Shown one piece after another: positions 31,412 through 40,071 of a stretch of 64,000 nucleotides of DNA; position 1 is the stretch's first letter, and each line of letters starts with the position of its first letter. Under the pieces are notes generated by a model that did no database searches, was not told the origin of the DNA, and was given only the letters and a program-made list of their open reading frames with translations. The stretch is from Streptomyces sp. A012304 (GTDB taxonomy: Bacteria; Actinomycetota; Actinomycetes; Streptomycetales; Streptomycetaceae). The stretch spans positions 38,838 to 102,837 of the forward strand of contig NZ_BQUN01000128.1 of the NCBI RefSeq assembly GCF_026008495.1, written 5' to 3'. The translations under genes were made by a program, and so were the position numbers.

Positions 31412-32842
31412 TCAGTTGCGGGAGCCCTCGCCCAGGTGGTGGACACGGACCATGTTGGTGGTGCCGGGGACACCGGGCGGCGAGCCGGCCGTGATGATGA
31501 CGATCTCGCCCGGCTCGAAGCGGTGGAGCCGGGTGATCTCCTGGTCCACCAGGTCGACCATCTCGTCGGTGCTGTTCACGAACGGCACGACGTGCGACTC
31601 CACGCCCCAGCTGAGCGCCAGCTGGTTGCGGGTGCCCTCGTCCGTGGTGAACGCGATGATCGGCTGGGCGGCGCGGTAGCGGGACAGCCGGCGGGCGGTG
31701 TCGCCGGACTGCGTGAAGGCCACCAGACCCCGGCCGCCGAGGAAGTCGGCGATCTCGCAGGCGGCACGGGCCACCGAACCACCCTGCGTCCGCGGCTTCT
31801 TGCCCGGCACCAGCGGCTGGAGGCCCTTGGAGAGCAGTTCCTGCTCGGCGGCGGCGACGATCTTCGACATCGTCTTCACGGTCTCGATCGGGTACGCGCC
31901 CACGCTCGACTCGGCGGAGAGCATGACCGCGTCGGCGCCGTCCAGGATCGCGTTGGCCACGTCGGAGGCCTCGGCGCGGGTCGGGCGGGAGTTGGTGATC
32001 ATCGACTCCATCATCTGGGTCGCCACGATCACCGGCTTGGCGTTGCGCCGGCACAGCTCGATCAGGCGCTTCTGCACCATGGGGACCTTCTCGAGCGGAT
32101 ACTCGACGGCGAGGTCACCACGGGCGACCATCACACCGTCGAACGCCATCACGACGTCCTCCATGTTCTCCACCGCCTGCGGCTTCTCCACCTTGGCGAT
32201 GACGGGGACGCGGCGGCCCTCCTCGTCCATGACCCGGTGGACGTCGGCGACGTCCTTGGCGTCCCGGACGAAGGACAGCGCGACCAGGTCGGCGCCCATG
32301 CGCAGCGCGAACCGCAGGTCCTCGATGTCCTTCTCGCTCAGCGCCGGCACGTTGACGGCCGCGCCGGGCAGGTTGATGCCCTTGTGGTCGGAGATGACAC
32401 CGCCCTCGATGACGATCGTCCGCACCCGCGGACCCTCGACGTCCAGGACCTTCAATTCGACGTTGCCGTCGTTGATGAGCACCTGGTCGCCGCGCGAGAC
32501 GTCGCCGGGAAGGCCCTTGTAGGTGGTGCCGCAGATCGTCTTGTCGCCGGGGACGTCCTCGGTGGTGATGGTGAACTCGTCACCGCGCACCAGCTCGACC
32601 GGCCCCTCGGCGAAGGTCTCGAGGCGGATCTTCGGACCCTGGAGGTCGGCGAGGACACCGATGGCCCGGCCGGTCTCCTTGGCGGCGGCCCGGACCCGGT
32701 CGTACCGGCCCTGGTGCTCGGCGTGCGTGCCGTGGCTGAAGTTGAAGCGGGCCACGTTCATCCCGGCCTCGATCAGCGACACGAGCATTTCGTGGGAGTC
32801 GACCGCGGGGCCGAGAGTACAGACGATTTTCGAACGGCGCAT
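31412..32842 (-). CDS. pyk: pyruvate kinase
   Basis: This 476-residue enzyme converts phosphoenolpyruvate and ADP to pyruvate and ATP. The start RRSKIVCTLGPAVDSHEMLVSLIEAG, the NVARFNFSHG loop, the catalytic K region (VPVIAKVEKPQAVENMEDVV), MVARGDLAVE, the TQMMESMI active-site helix and the NAILDGADAVMLSAESSVG block are conserved. The C-terminal domain (FTQSGDTARRLSRYR, FTTDEGTRNQLAL) fits an allosteric type. The start overlaps a TAGGAT-like -10. It precedes ackA in the opposite order to transcription; a 14-bp palindrome (32870-32883) lies between the two genes. Confidence 0.96.
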   Translation of the reverse strand: MRRSKIVCTLGPAVDSHEMLVSLIEAGMNVARFNFSHGTHAEHQGRYDRVRAAAKETGRAIGVLADLQGPKIRLETFAEGPVELVRGDEFTITTEDVPGDKTICGTTYKGLPGDVSRGDQVLINDGNVELKVLDVEGPRVRTIVIEGGVISDHKGINLPGAAVNVPALSEKDIEDLRFALRMGADLVALSFVRDAKDVADVHRVMDEEGRRVPVIAKVEKPQAVENMEDVVMAFDGVMVARGDLAVEYPLEKVPMVQKRLIELCRRNAKPVIVATQMMESMITNSRPTRAEASDVANAILDGADAVMLSAESSVGAYPIETVKTMSKIVAAAEQELLSKGLQPLVPGKKPRTQGGSVARAACEIADFLGGRGLVAFTQSGDTARRLSRYRAAQPIIAFTTDEGTRNQLALSWGVESHVVPFVNSTDEMVDLVDQEITRLHRFEPGEIVIITAGSPPGVPGTTNMVRVHHLGEGSRN

Positions 32843-32869
32843 GGGGCGATCCTATCGGTTTGTTTCGCT

Positions 32870-32883
32870 ACGGAATATTCCGT
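32870..32883. promoter_or_regulatory. 14-bp perfect palindrome upstream of pyk
   Basis: ACGGAATATTCCGT lies 28 bp upstream of the pyk start and 49 bp past the ackA stop. It is AT-rich in a GC-rich context, so it is a likely operator for pyk. Confidence 0.5.
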
Positions 32884-32931
32884 CTGGCGGAAGATACAAA
32901 TGAGGCGGCCGGTGCTCAGTTGCTTTCCGGC

Positions 32932-34143
32932 TCAGTTTGTGTGTCCCACCAATGCGTAGGTCTGCGTGGCGATCTCCAGCTCCTCGTCCGTCGGCACCAC
33001 GGCGACCCCGACCCGCGCGTCCGCCGGCGAGATCAGCCGCGGCTCGTCGCTCCGTACGGCGTTCAGCTCCCCGTCCACCGCCAGGCCCAGGGTCTCCAGG
33101 CCCGCGACGGCCGCCTCGCGCACCGGCGCCGCGTTCTCCCCGACCCCGGCGGTGAACGCCACCGCGTCCACCCGCCCGAGCACGGCGTAATAGGCGCCGA
33201 TGTACTTCTTCAGGCGGTGAATGTAGATGTCGAAGGCGAGCTTCGCCTGTTCGTCGCCCTCGTCGATCCGCCGCTGGATCTCCCGCATGTCGTTGTCGCC
33301 GCACAGGCCGATCAGCCCGCTCTTCTTGTTGAGAAGAGTGTCGATTTCATCGATGGACATTCCGCCAACACGCGCCAAATGGAAGATGACGGCCGGGTCG
33401 GTATCACCGGAGCGCGTACCCATCACGAGCCCTTCCAAAGGCGTCAGCCCCATGGAGGTGTCGACGCACCGCCCGCCGCGCACGGCGGAGGCGGACGCCC
33501 CGTTGCCCAGGTGCAGCACGATGACGTTCGTCTCCTCGGGCGCCCTGCCCAGCAGCTTCGCCGTCGCCCGGGAGACGTAGGCGTGGGAGGTGCCGTGGAA
33601 GCCGTAGCGCCGGATGCGGTGGGCGTCGGCCGTCTCCACGTCGATCGCGTAGCGGGCGGCCGACTCCGGCATCGTCGTGTGGAAGGCGGTGTCGAACACC
33701 GCGACCTGCGGCAGGTCGGGCCGCAGCGCCTGCGCGGTGCGGATCCCGGTCAGGTTGGCCGGGTTGTGCAGCGGGGCCACCGGGATCAGCCGCTCGATCT
33801 CCGCGAGGACGGTGTCGTCGATCACCGTCGGCTCGGTGAAGTGCCTGCCGCCGTGCACCACCCGGTGCCCGATCGCCGCCAGCTCCGGCGAGTCCAGGCC
33901 CAGCCCGTCCTTGGCCAGCTCCTCGGCGACGGCCTTCAGCGCGGCGTCGTGGTCGGCGATCGGGCCGGTCCACTCACGGGACTCACCGCCGCCGTGCAGG
34001 GGGGTGTGCTTGAGCCGGGAGGACTGCTCACCGATGCGCTCGACGAGCCCCACGGCCAGTCGGCTGCTGTCGCTCATGTCGAGCAGCTGGTACTTCACCG
34101 ACGAGGAGCCGGAGTTGAGGACGAGGACGCGCGTGGAGCTCAC
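32932..34143 (-). CDS. ackA: acetate kinase
   Basis: This 403-residue enzyme converts acetyl phosphate and ADP to acetate and ATP. It has the ASKHA-fold motifs VLVLNSGSSSVKYQL, GHRVVHGG, VAVFDTAFHTTMP, GFHGTSHAYVS, VIVLHLGNGASASAVRGG, GTRSGDTDPAV, KKSGLIGL and VDAVAFTAGVGENA. The GTG at 34143 overlaps the pta stop by 4 nt, so ackA is co-translated with pta. Together they link acetyl-CoA to acetate with ATP synthesis. Length is normal for the family. Confidence 0.96.
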   Translation of the reverse strand: MSSTRVLVLNSGSSSVKYQLLDMSDSSRLAVGLVERIGEQSSRLKHTPLHGGGESREWTGPIADHDAALKAVAEELAKDGLGLDSPELAAIGHRVVHGGRHFTEPTVIDDTVLAEIERLIPVAPLHNPANLTGIRTAQALRPDLPQVAVFDTAFHTTMPESAARYAIDVETADAHRIRRYGFHGTSHAYVSRATAKLLGRAPEETNVIVLHLGNGASASAVRGGRCVDTSMGLTPLEGLVMGTRSGDTDPAVIFHLARVGGMSIDEIDTLLNKKSGLIGLCGDNDMREIQRRIDEGDEQAKLAFDIYIHRLKKYIGAYYAVLGRVDAVAFTAGVGENAAPVREAAVAGLETLGLAVDGELNAVRSDEPRLISPADARVGVAVVPTDEELEIATQTYALVGHTN

Positions 34144-36230
34144 TGGGCGGTTGCCTTCTCGGTCGGGGACTGGGCCTGGATGGCCGTGATGGCGACGGTG
34201 TTGACGATGTCCTGGACGAGGGCGCCTCTCGACAGGTCGTTGACCGGCTTGCGCAGACCCTGGAGCACCGGTCCGACGGCGATCGCCCCGGCCGAACGCT
34301 GCACGGCCTTGTAGGTGTTGTTGCCGGTGTTGAGGTCGGGGAAGATCAACACGCTGGCCTGCCCGGCGACCTCGGAGCCCGGCAGCTTGGTCGCCGCGAC
34401 GGACGGCTCCACGGCGGCGTCGTACTGGATCGGGCCCTCGATCTTCAGGTCGGGGTGGCGGGAACGCACGAGTTCCGTCGCCTCCCGCACCTTGTCGACG
34501 TCGGCGCCCGAGCCGGAGGTGCCCGTGGAGTACGACAGCATCGCGATCCGCGGCTCCACGCCGAACCGGGCGGCCGTCGCCGCCGACTGGACGGCGATGT
34601 CCGCGAGCTGCTCCGCGTCCGGGTCCGGGTTGACCGCGCAGTCGCCGTACACCAGCACCTTGTCGGCGAGGCACATGAAGAAGACCGACGAGACGATGTC
34701 GGCGTCCGGCTTGGTCTTGATGATCTCGAACGCCGGGCGGATGGTCGCGGCCGTGGAGTGCACCGAACCCGAAACCATGCCGTCCGCGAGACCCTCCTGC
34801 ACCATCAGCGTGCCGAAGTAGTTCACGTCGGAGACGACGTCGTAGGCCAGCTCCGCGGTGACGCCCTTGTGGGCGCGGAAGCCGGCGTACAGCTCGGCGA
34901 AGCCGTCGCGCAGCTCGCTGGTCGCCGGATCGATCAGCTGACAGTCGCCCAGGTCGATGCCGAGGTCGGCGGCCTTCTTGCGGATCTGGTCGACCGGGCC
35001 GAGGAGGGTGAGGTCGCAGACGCCGCGGCGCAGCAGCACCTCGGCGGCGTGCAGCACCCGCTCCTCGGTGCCCTCGGGCAGCACGACGCGTCGCCGGTCG
35101 GAGCGGGCCTGTTCGAGGAGCTTGTGCTCGAACATCATCGGCGTCACACGGTCGCTGCTCGGCGCGGAGACCCGCTTCAGCAGGTCGGCGGTGTCGACGT
35201 GCCGCTCGAACAGGCCGAGCGCGGTCTCCGCCTTGCGCGGGGTGGCCGCGTTCAGCTTGCCCTCCAGGGAGAACAGCTGCTCGGCGGTGGGGAAGCTGTT
35301 GCCGGCCACCGACAGCACGGGCGTGCCGGGGGCCAGCCGGGCGGCGAGGGTGAGGACCTCGTCGCTGGGGACCTCGCCCAGGGTGAGCAGCATGCCGGCG
35401 ATCGGCGGGGTGCCGGCGCTGTGCGCGGCCAGCGAGCCCACGACCAGGTCGGCGCGGTCGCCCGGGGTGACGACCAGGCAGCCCGGGGTCAGGGCGTTCA
35501 GGAAGTTCGGCAGCATCGCGCCGCCGAAGACGAAACCGAGCGCGTCGCGGGCCAGGCCGGAGTCGTCGCCGAGCAGTACCTTCGCGCCCAGGGCGTGGCT
35601 GACCTGCGCGACCGTCGGCGCGGACAGGGCGGGCTCGTCGGGCAGCACCCAGCAGGGCACCGGCAGCCGGCCGGCGAGCTGCTCGGCTATCTGCTCGCGG
35701 TCCTCGCGGGCGACGCGGTTGGTCACCATGGCCAGGACGTCGCAGCCCAGCCCCTCGTAGGCGCGGTAGGCGTTGCGGGTCTCGGCGAGCACGGACTCCG
35801 CGGTCTGCTTGCGGCCGCCGACGACCGGGATCACGGAGGCGCCGAACTCGTTCGCCAGGCGGGCGTTGAGCGACAGCTCGTCCGGGAACTGGGTGTCGGC
35901 GTAGTCGGTGCCGAGGACGAGGACGACGTCGTAGTCGCGGGCGACGCGGTGGAAGCGGTCGACGAGGGTGGAGACCAGTTCGTCCGCGCCCTGTTCCGCC
36001 TGGAGGGCGGAGGCCTCGTGGTAGTCCAGGCCGTACACGGTCGCGGGGTCCTGGGACAGCCGGTAGCGGGCGCGCAGCAGCTCGAACAGCCGGTCGGGGC
36101 CGTCGTGGACGAGGGGGCGGAAGACGCCCACCCGGTCGACCTGCCGGGTCAGGAGTTCCATGACCCCCAGCTCGACGACCTGGCGGCCGTCGCCGCGGTC
36201 GATGCCGGTGACGTACACGCTGCGCGTCAC
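34140..36230 (-). CDS. pta: phosphate acetyltransferase
   Basis: This 696-residue long-form Pta has an N-terminal P-loop-like/BioD-type region (SVYVTGIDRGDGRQVVELGV), a central DRTGG domain (about residues 200-320), and a C-terminal phosphotransacetylase domain starting near residue 360 (TPMMFEHKLLEQARSDRRRVVLPEG ... SYSTGTSGSGADVDKVREATE ... DLNTGNNTYKAVQRSAGAIAVGP). It converts acetyl-CoA and phosphate to acetyl phosphate. I start at the GTG at 36230 (VTRSVYVTG); an ATG seven codons upstream is possible. It is the first gene of pta-ackA and is divergent from pfkA. Confidence 0.95.
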   Translation of the reverse strand: MTRSVYVTGIDRGDGRQVVELGVMELLTRQVDRVGVFRPLVHDGPDRLFELLRARYRLSQDPATVYGLDYHEASALQAEQGADELVSTLVDRFHRVARDYDVVLVLGTDYADTQFPDELSLNARLANEFGASVIPVVGGRKQTAESVLAETRNAYRAYEGLGCDVLAMVTNRVAREDREQIAEQLAGRLPVPCWVLPDEPALSAPTVAQVSHALGAKVLLGDDSGLARDALGFVFGGAMLPNFLNALTPGCLVVTPGDRADLVVGSLAAHSAGTPPIAGMLLTLGEVPSDEVLTLAARLAPGTPVLSVAGNSFPTAEQLFSLEGKLNAATPRKAETALGLFERHVDTADLLKRVSAPSSDRVTPMMFEHKLLEQARSDRRRVVLPEGTEERVLHAAEVLLRRGVCDLTLLGPVDQIRKKAADLGIDLGDCQLIDPATSELRDGFAELYAGFRAHKGVTAELAYDVVSDVNYFGTLMVQEGLADGMVSGSVHSTAATIRPAFEIIKTKPDADIVSSVFFMCLADKVLVYGDCAVNPDPDAEQLADIAVQSAATAARFGVEPRIAMLSYSTGTSGSGADVDKVREATELVRSRHPDLKIEGPIQYDAAVEPSVAATKLPGSEVAGQASVLIFPDLNTGNNTYKAVQRSAGAIAVGPVLQGLRKPVNDLSRGALVQDIVNTVAITAIQAQSPTEKATAQ

Positions 36231-36353
36231 GTGTGCTCTTCCCTTCATTGGGCCGACGGCCGGGTTCACGGTGCCGTCGGCCGGGTCGTACGGCCGGTGG
36301 CCGGGTCATGTGGCCGAGTGCAAAAATCGCCCACCGAGGTGAGCAGAACCCTC

Positions 36354-36382
36354 TTGACAATACCCCGATCTGTGGATAAGGC
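36354..36382 (+). promoter_or_regulatory. SigA-type promoter of pfkA
   Basis: TTGACA (36354-36359), a 17-nt spacer and TAAGGC (36377-36382), in the 236-bp gap between pta and pfkA. The expected start gives a 5' leader of about 78 nt. Confidence 0.6.
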
Positions 36383-36466
36383 GCCCGTCAAGAGACACTG
36401 CCCTCGACAGCGTGGAACAATCGGAGTGGCTCACCGGTATCAACAGCGAGCAGGAGACACAGCACG

Positions 36467-37492
36467 ATGCGTATCGGAGTTCTCACCGCAGGCGGCGACT
36501 GCCCCGGGCTGAACGCAGTGATCCGGTCGGTCGTGCACCGAGCGGTCGACAACTACGACGACGAGGTCATCGGCTTCGAGGACGGCTACGCCGGTCTCCT
36601 CGACGGCCGTTACCGCACCCTCGACCTGAACGCGGTCAGCGGCATCCTGGCCCGCGGCGGCACGATCCTCGGCTCCTCACGGCTGGAGCGCGACCGGCTG
36701 CGCGAGGCCTGCGAGAGCGCCGGCGACATGATCCACGACTTCGGCATCGACGCGCTGATCCCGATCGGCGGCGAGGGCACCCTGACGGCGGCGCGCATGC
36801 TGAGCGACGCGGGCCTGCCGGTGGTGGGCGTCCCGAAGACGATCGACAACGACATCTCCTCCACGGACCGCACCTTCGGCTTCGACACGGCGGTGGGCGT
36901 CGCCACCGAGGCGATGGACCGCCTGAAGACGACGGCCGAGTCCCACCAGCGCGTGATGGTGGTGGAGGTCATGGGGCGGCACGCCGGCTGGATCGCCCTG
37001 GAGTCCGGCATGGCCGCCGGCGCCCACGGCATCTGCCTGCCCGAGCGCCCCTTCGACCCCGCCGACCTGGTCAAGATGGTCGAGGAGCGCTTCGCCCGCG
37101 GCAAGAAGTTCGCGGTGATCTGCGTCGCCGAGGGCGCCCACCCCGCCGACGGCACCATGGACTACGGCAAGGGCGCGATCGACAAGTTCGGCCACGAGCG
37201 CTTCCAGGGCATCGGCACGGCACTGGCGTTCGAGCTGGAGAAGCGGCTCGGCAAGGAGGCCCGGCCGGTCATCCTCGGCCACGTCCAGCGCGGCGGTGTG
37301 CCCACCGCGTACGACCGGGTCCTCGCCACCCGCTTCGGCTGGCACGCGGTGGAGGCCGCGCACCGCGGCGAGTTCGGCCGGATGACGGCGCTGCGCGGCA
37401 CCGACGTGGTGATGGTGCCGCTGGCGGAGGCGGTGACCGAGCTGAAGACGGTGCCGAAGGACCGGATGGACGAGGCCGAGTCGGTCTTCTGA
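36467..37492 (+). CDS. pfkA: 6-phosphofructokinase
   Basis: This 341-residue phosphofructokinase has MRIGVLTAGGDCPGLNAVIR, the nucleotide site IGGEGTLTAAR (Gly104, indicating ATP rather than pyrophosphate), the substrate motif PKTIDNDISSTD (123-134, with Lys124 where bacterial ATP enzymes usually have Gly), VMGRHAGWIAL and LGHVQRGGVPTAYDR. This mix of ATP-type Gly104 and PPi-type Lys124 is known for the actinobacterial ATP-Pfk group (Streptomyces Pfk, from memory). It catalyses the committed step of glycolysis. Start from the ATG at 36467 with an AGGAGA upstream. Confidence 0.94.
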   Translation: MRIGVLTAGGDCPGLNAVIRSVVHRAVDNYDDEVIGFEDGYAGLLDGRYRTLDLNAVSGILARGGTILGSSRLERDRLREACESAGDMIHDFGIDALIPIGGEGTLTAARMLSDAGLPVVGVPKTIDNDISSTDRTFGFDTAVGVATEAMDRLKTTAESHQRVMVVEVMGRHAGWIALESGMAAGAHGICLPERPFDPADLVKMVEERFARGKKFAVICVAEGAHPADGTMDYGKGAIDKFGHERFQGIGTALAFELEKRLGKEARPVILGHVQRGGVPTAYDRVLATRFGWHAVEAAHRGEFGRMTALRGTDVVMVPLAEAVTELKTVPKDRMDEAESVF

Positions 37493-37556
37493 CCGGTGCG
37501 CGGGGTGCGCGGCGGTGACCACGGGCTGTTCCGGCCACGTCACCGGTGGTGGGCCT

Positions 37557-37576
37557 GTACGGTCCGACGGACGTAC
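37557..37576. terminator. hairpin between pfkA and the response-regulator gene
   Basis: GTAC-(G)-GTCC and GGAC-GTAC arms (37557-37576) with a one-base bulge and GAC loop lie in the 91-bp gap of two convergent genes. Weak stem, so only a candidate. Confidence 0.35.
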
Positions 37577-37583
37577 GGTCCCG

Positions 37584-38288
37584 TCACCGGCCCCGGCCGC
37601 CGGGAACCCAGCGGTAGACCAGCTCCGGCCGGCCCACCTGGCCGTACAGCGGCTTGCGCTCCGCGCGGCCCGCGTCCACCAGGTGTTCCAGATAGCGGCG
37701 GGCGGTGATCCGGGAGATCCCGACCGCCTCCGCGACGCCCGCCGCCGTCAGCCCCTCCTCCGTGTCCCGGACGGCGCTCGTCACCCGTTCCAGGGTCGGT
37801 GCGCTCAGTCCCTTCGGGAGCGCCGCCGGGCTCGGGGCGCGCAGGGCCGCCAGGGCGCGGTCCACCTCGTCCTGGCCGCTCGCCTCGCCCGCCGCGCCCC
37901 GGAACTCCGCGTACCGCACCAGCCGGTCCCGCAGCGTCGCGAACGTGAACGGTTTGAGGACGTACTGCACCACACCGAGCGACACGCCCTCCCGCACCAC
38001 CGTCAAATCCCGTGCGGACGTCACCGCTATCACGTCGGCGTGGTAGCCGGCCGCCCGCAGCGAGCGGGCCAGTTGCAGACCGTGCCCGTCCGGCAGATGC
38101 AGGTCGAGCAGCAGCAGGTCGACCGGGGTGCGGTCGAGGAGGCGCCGGGCCTCAGCGCCCGTGTGCGCCTTTCCGACCGCGACGAACCCCGGGACCCGGC
38201 CGACATACATCACATGGGCGTCGGCGGCCACCGGATCGTCCTCGACCACCAGCACCCGGATCGGCTCCTTGCCCGTCCCGCCCGTCAT
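37584..38288 (-). CDS. CitB/DcuR-like response regulator
   Basis: This 234-residue regulator has a receiver domain (VLVVEDDPVAAD, phospho-acceptor Asp62 in LLLLDLHLPDGHG, VIAVTSARD, VLKPFTFATLRDRLVRYAEFRG) and a C-terminal helix-turn-helix of the CitB/DpiA type (TEEGLTAAGVAEAVGISRITARRYLEHLVDAGRAE, RPELVYRW). It overlaps the kinase gene by 4 nt. The kinase is of the CitA/DcuS class and a dicarboxylate symporter is divergent, so the pair probably controls C4-dicarboxylate or citrate uptake. Confidence 0.93.
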   Translation of the reverse strand: MTGGTGKEPIRVLVVEDDPVAADAHVMYVGRVPGFVAVGKAHTGAEARRLLDRTPVDLLLLDLHLPDGHGLQLARSLRAAGYHADVIAVTSARDLTVVREGVSLGVVQYVLKPFTFATLRDRLVRYAEFRGAAGEASGQDEVDRALAALRAPSPAALPKGLSAPTLERVTSAVRDTEEGLTAAGVAEAVGISRITARRYLEHLVDAGRAERKPLYGQVGRPELVYRWVPGGRGR

Positions 38289-39919
38289 CTCTCGCCTCCC
38301 GGGACCGGAGCGACGGCGGCCGTCGTCGCCCGCAGCGGCAACCGCACCACGAACTCCGCTCCGCCTCCCTCGGCCTGTGCCACCGCCAGCGTGCCTTCGT
38401 GACGGTGCACGGCCTGTCGTACCAGGGCGAGTCCGAGGCCCCTGCCACCGGGGCCCGCCGGTTTGGTGGAGAAGCCGCGTTCGAAGACCTGCGAGGCGTG
38501 CGCGGGGTCCACCCCGGAGCCGGTGTCCGTCACCCGCAGCACCAGGCCCGAGTCCTCGGTGGCGGCCGTCACCGTCACCCGGGCGCGCACGCTGCCCTGG
38601 GCGGCGTCGACCGCGTTGTCGATGAGATTGCCGAGGATCGTCACCAGGTCACGGGCCGGCAGCGACTCGGGCAGCACACCGTCGTCGAGGTTGCTGTCCT
38701 GCGACACCACCAGCTCCACGCCCCGTTCGTTCGCCTGGGCGGTCTTGCCCAGCAGCAGGGCCGCCAGCACCGGCTCGCTGACCGCCGCGACCACCTGGTC
38801 GGTGAGGGCCTGGGCCAGCTCCAGTTCGGCCGTCGCGAAGTCCACCGCCTCCTCCGCGCGGCCCAGTTCGATCAGCGAGACCACCGTGTGCAGGCGGTTC
38901 GCCGCCTCGTGGGCCTGTGAGCGAAGCGCCTGCGTGAAACCCCGCTCGGAGTCCAACTCGCCCATCAACGACTGGAGTTCGGTCACGTCCCGCAGGGTCA
39001 CCACGGTGCCGCGGCGCTCTCCGCCGGACACCGGTGAGGTGTTGACCACCAGCACCCGGTCCGCCGTCAGGTGCACCTCGTCCACCCGGGGTTCGGAGGA
39101 CAGCAGCGCGCCGGTGAGCGGGGCCGGCAGACCGAGTTCGGCGACCGACCGGCCCACCACCTCCTCCGACACGCCCAGCAGGTCCCGCCCGCCGTCGTTG
39201 ACCAGCGCCACCCGGTACTGGCCGTCCAGCATCAGCAGCCCCTCGCGCACCGCGTGCAGCGCGGCCTGGTGGTAGTCGTGCATCCGGCTCAGCTCGGCCG
39301 CGTTCATGCCGTGGGTGTGGCGGCGCAGCCGGGCGTTGATCACGTACGTGCCCACCGCGCCCAGGGCCAGGGCGCCGGCCGCCACCCCGAACAGCGCCGT
39401 CACCTGGTCCGACACCCGCTTGCTGATCGCCTCGACCTTGATGCCCGCGCTGACCAGGCCGATGATCCGCCGGTCGTCGTCCTCGACGGGGGTGACCGCG
39501 CGGACGGAGGGGCCGAGGGTGCCGGTGTAGGTCTCGGTGAAGGTCTGGCCCTTCAGGGCGCGCGCGGTGTTGCCGCGGAAGTGCCGGCCGATCTCGTTCT
39601 CGTCGGGGTGGGTCCAGCGGATGCCGGACGGGTTCATGATCGTGACGAAGTCGACCTCGGTGTCGCGCATGACCCGCAGCGCGTACGGCTGGAGCAGCGC
39701 GGTCGGGTCCGGGGTGCCGATCGCCTCCCGCACCGAGGGGGAGTCGGCGACCGAGCGGGCCACGGCCGTGGCCTGCCGGCCCGCGGCCTCCTCGGCCTGG
39801 GCGCGGTCGCTGACGTACGTGAACAGCGCGTACCCCGCGACGAGCACCGCTATCAGGACCGCCTGCATGGCGAACAGCTGGCCGGCCAGGCTGCGGGGTC
39901 CGGGGACGGGGATGCGCAT
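38285..39919 (-). CDS. CitA/DcuS-like sensor histidine kinase
   Basis: This 544-residue kinase has a first membrane helix at about residues 15-36, a periplasmic-type PAS (Cache-like) sensor domain (residues ~40-170, with RDTEVDFVTIMNPSGIRWTHP and GTLGPSVRAVTPVEDD, the CitA/DcuS ligand-binding pattern), a second helix at about 172-196, a cytoplasmic PAS (ALLMLDGQYRVALVNDGG), and the kinase core with FTQALRSQAHEAANRLHTVVSLIELG (His337), NLIDNAVDAAQ, VTDTGSGVD and GGRGLGLALVRQ. It pairs with the regulator by a 4-nt overlap. The ligand is likely a di- or tricarboxylate. Confidence 0.93.
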   Translation of the reverse strand: MRIPVPGPRSLAGQLFAMQAVLIAVLVAGYALFTYVSDRAQAEEAAGRQATAVARSVADSPSVREAIGTPDPTALLQPYALRVMRDTEVDFVTIMNPSGIRWTHPDENEIGRHFRGNTARALKGQTFTETYTGTLGPSVRAVTPVEDDDRRIIGLVSAGIKVEAISKRVSDQVTALFGVAAGALALGAVGTYVINARLRRHTHGMNAAELSRMHDYHQAALHAVREGLLMLDGQYRVALVNDGGRDLLGVSEEVVGRSVAELGLPAPLTGALLSSEPRVDEVHLTADRVLVVNTSPVSGGERRGTVVTLRDVTELQSLMGELDSERGFTQALRSQAHEAANRLHTVVSLIELGRAEEAVDFATAELELAQALTDQVVAAVSEPVLAALLLGKTAQANERGVELVVSQDSNLDDGVLPESLPARDLVTILGNLIDNAVDAAQGSVRARVTVTAATEDSGLVLRVTDTGSGVDPAHASQVFERGFSTKPAGPGGRGLGLALVRQAVHRHEGTLAVAQAEGGGAEFVVRLPLRATTAAVAPVPGGER

Positions 39920-40071
39920 GTCGTCAGTGTGCCCCCGTGGTTAAGCGTGAACTAAATGAACGGAAGGGTGACCGCCCTCACACTCCGGGAGATAGTCCCT
40001 GCATTCCCCATATCTCCCCGGACGTGAGCCGCACGCCGGTGATGCCGACGAAGACGTCAAGGAGGGCAGCC

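Noticed and set aside
32932..36360. Apparent 1142-residue pta-ackA fusion frame
   Set aside because: The upstream part is out of frame with pta and has only Arg/Pro/Gly-rich translation; the two genes are separate with a 4-nt overlap.
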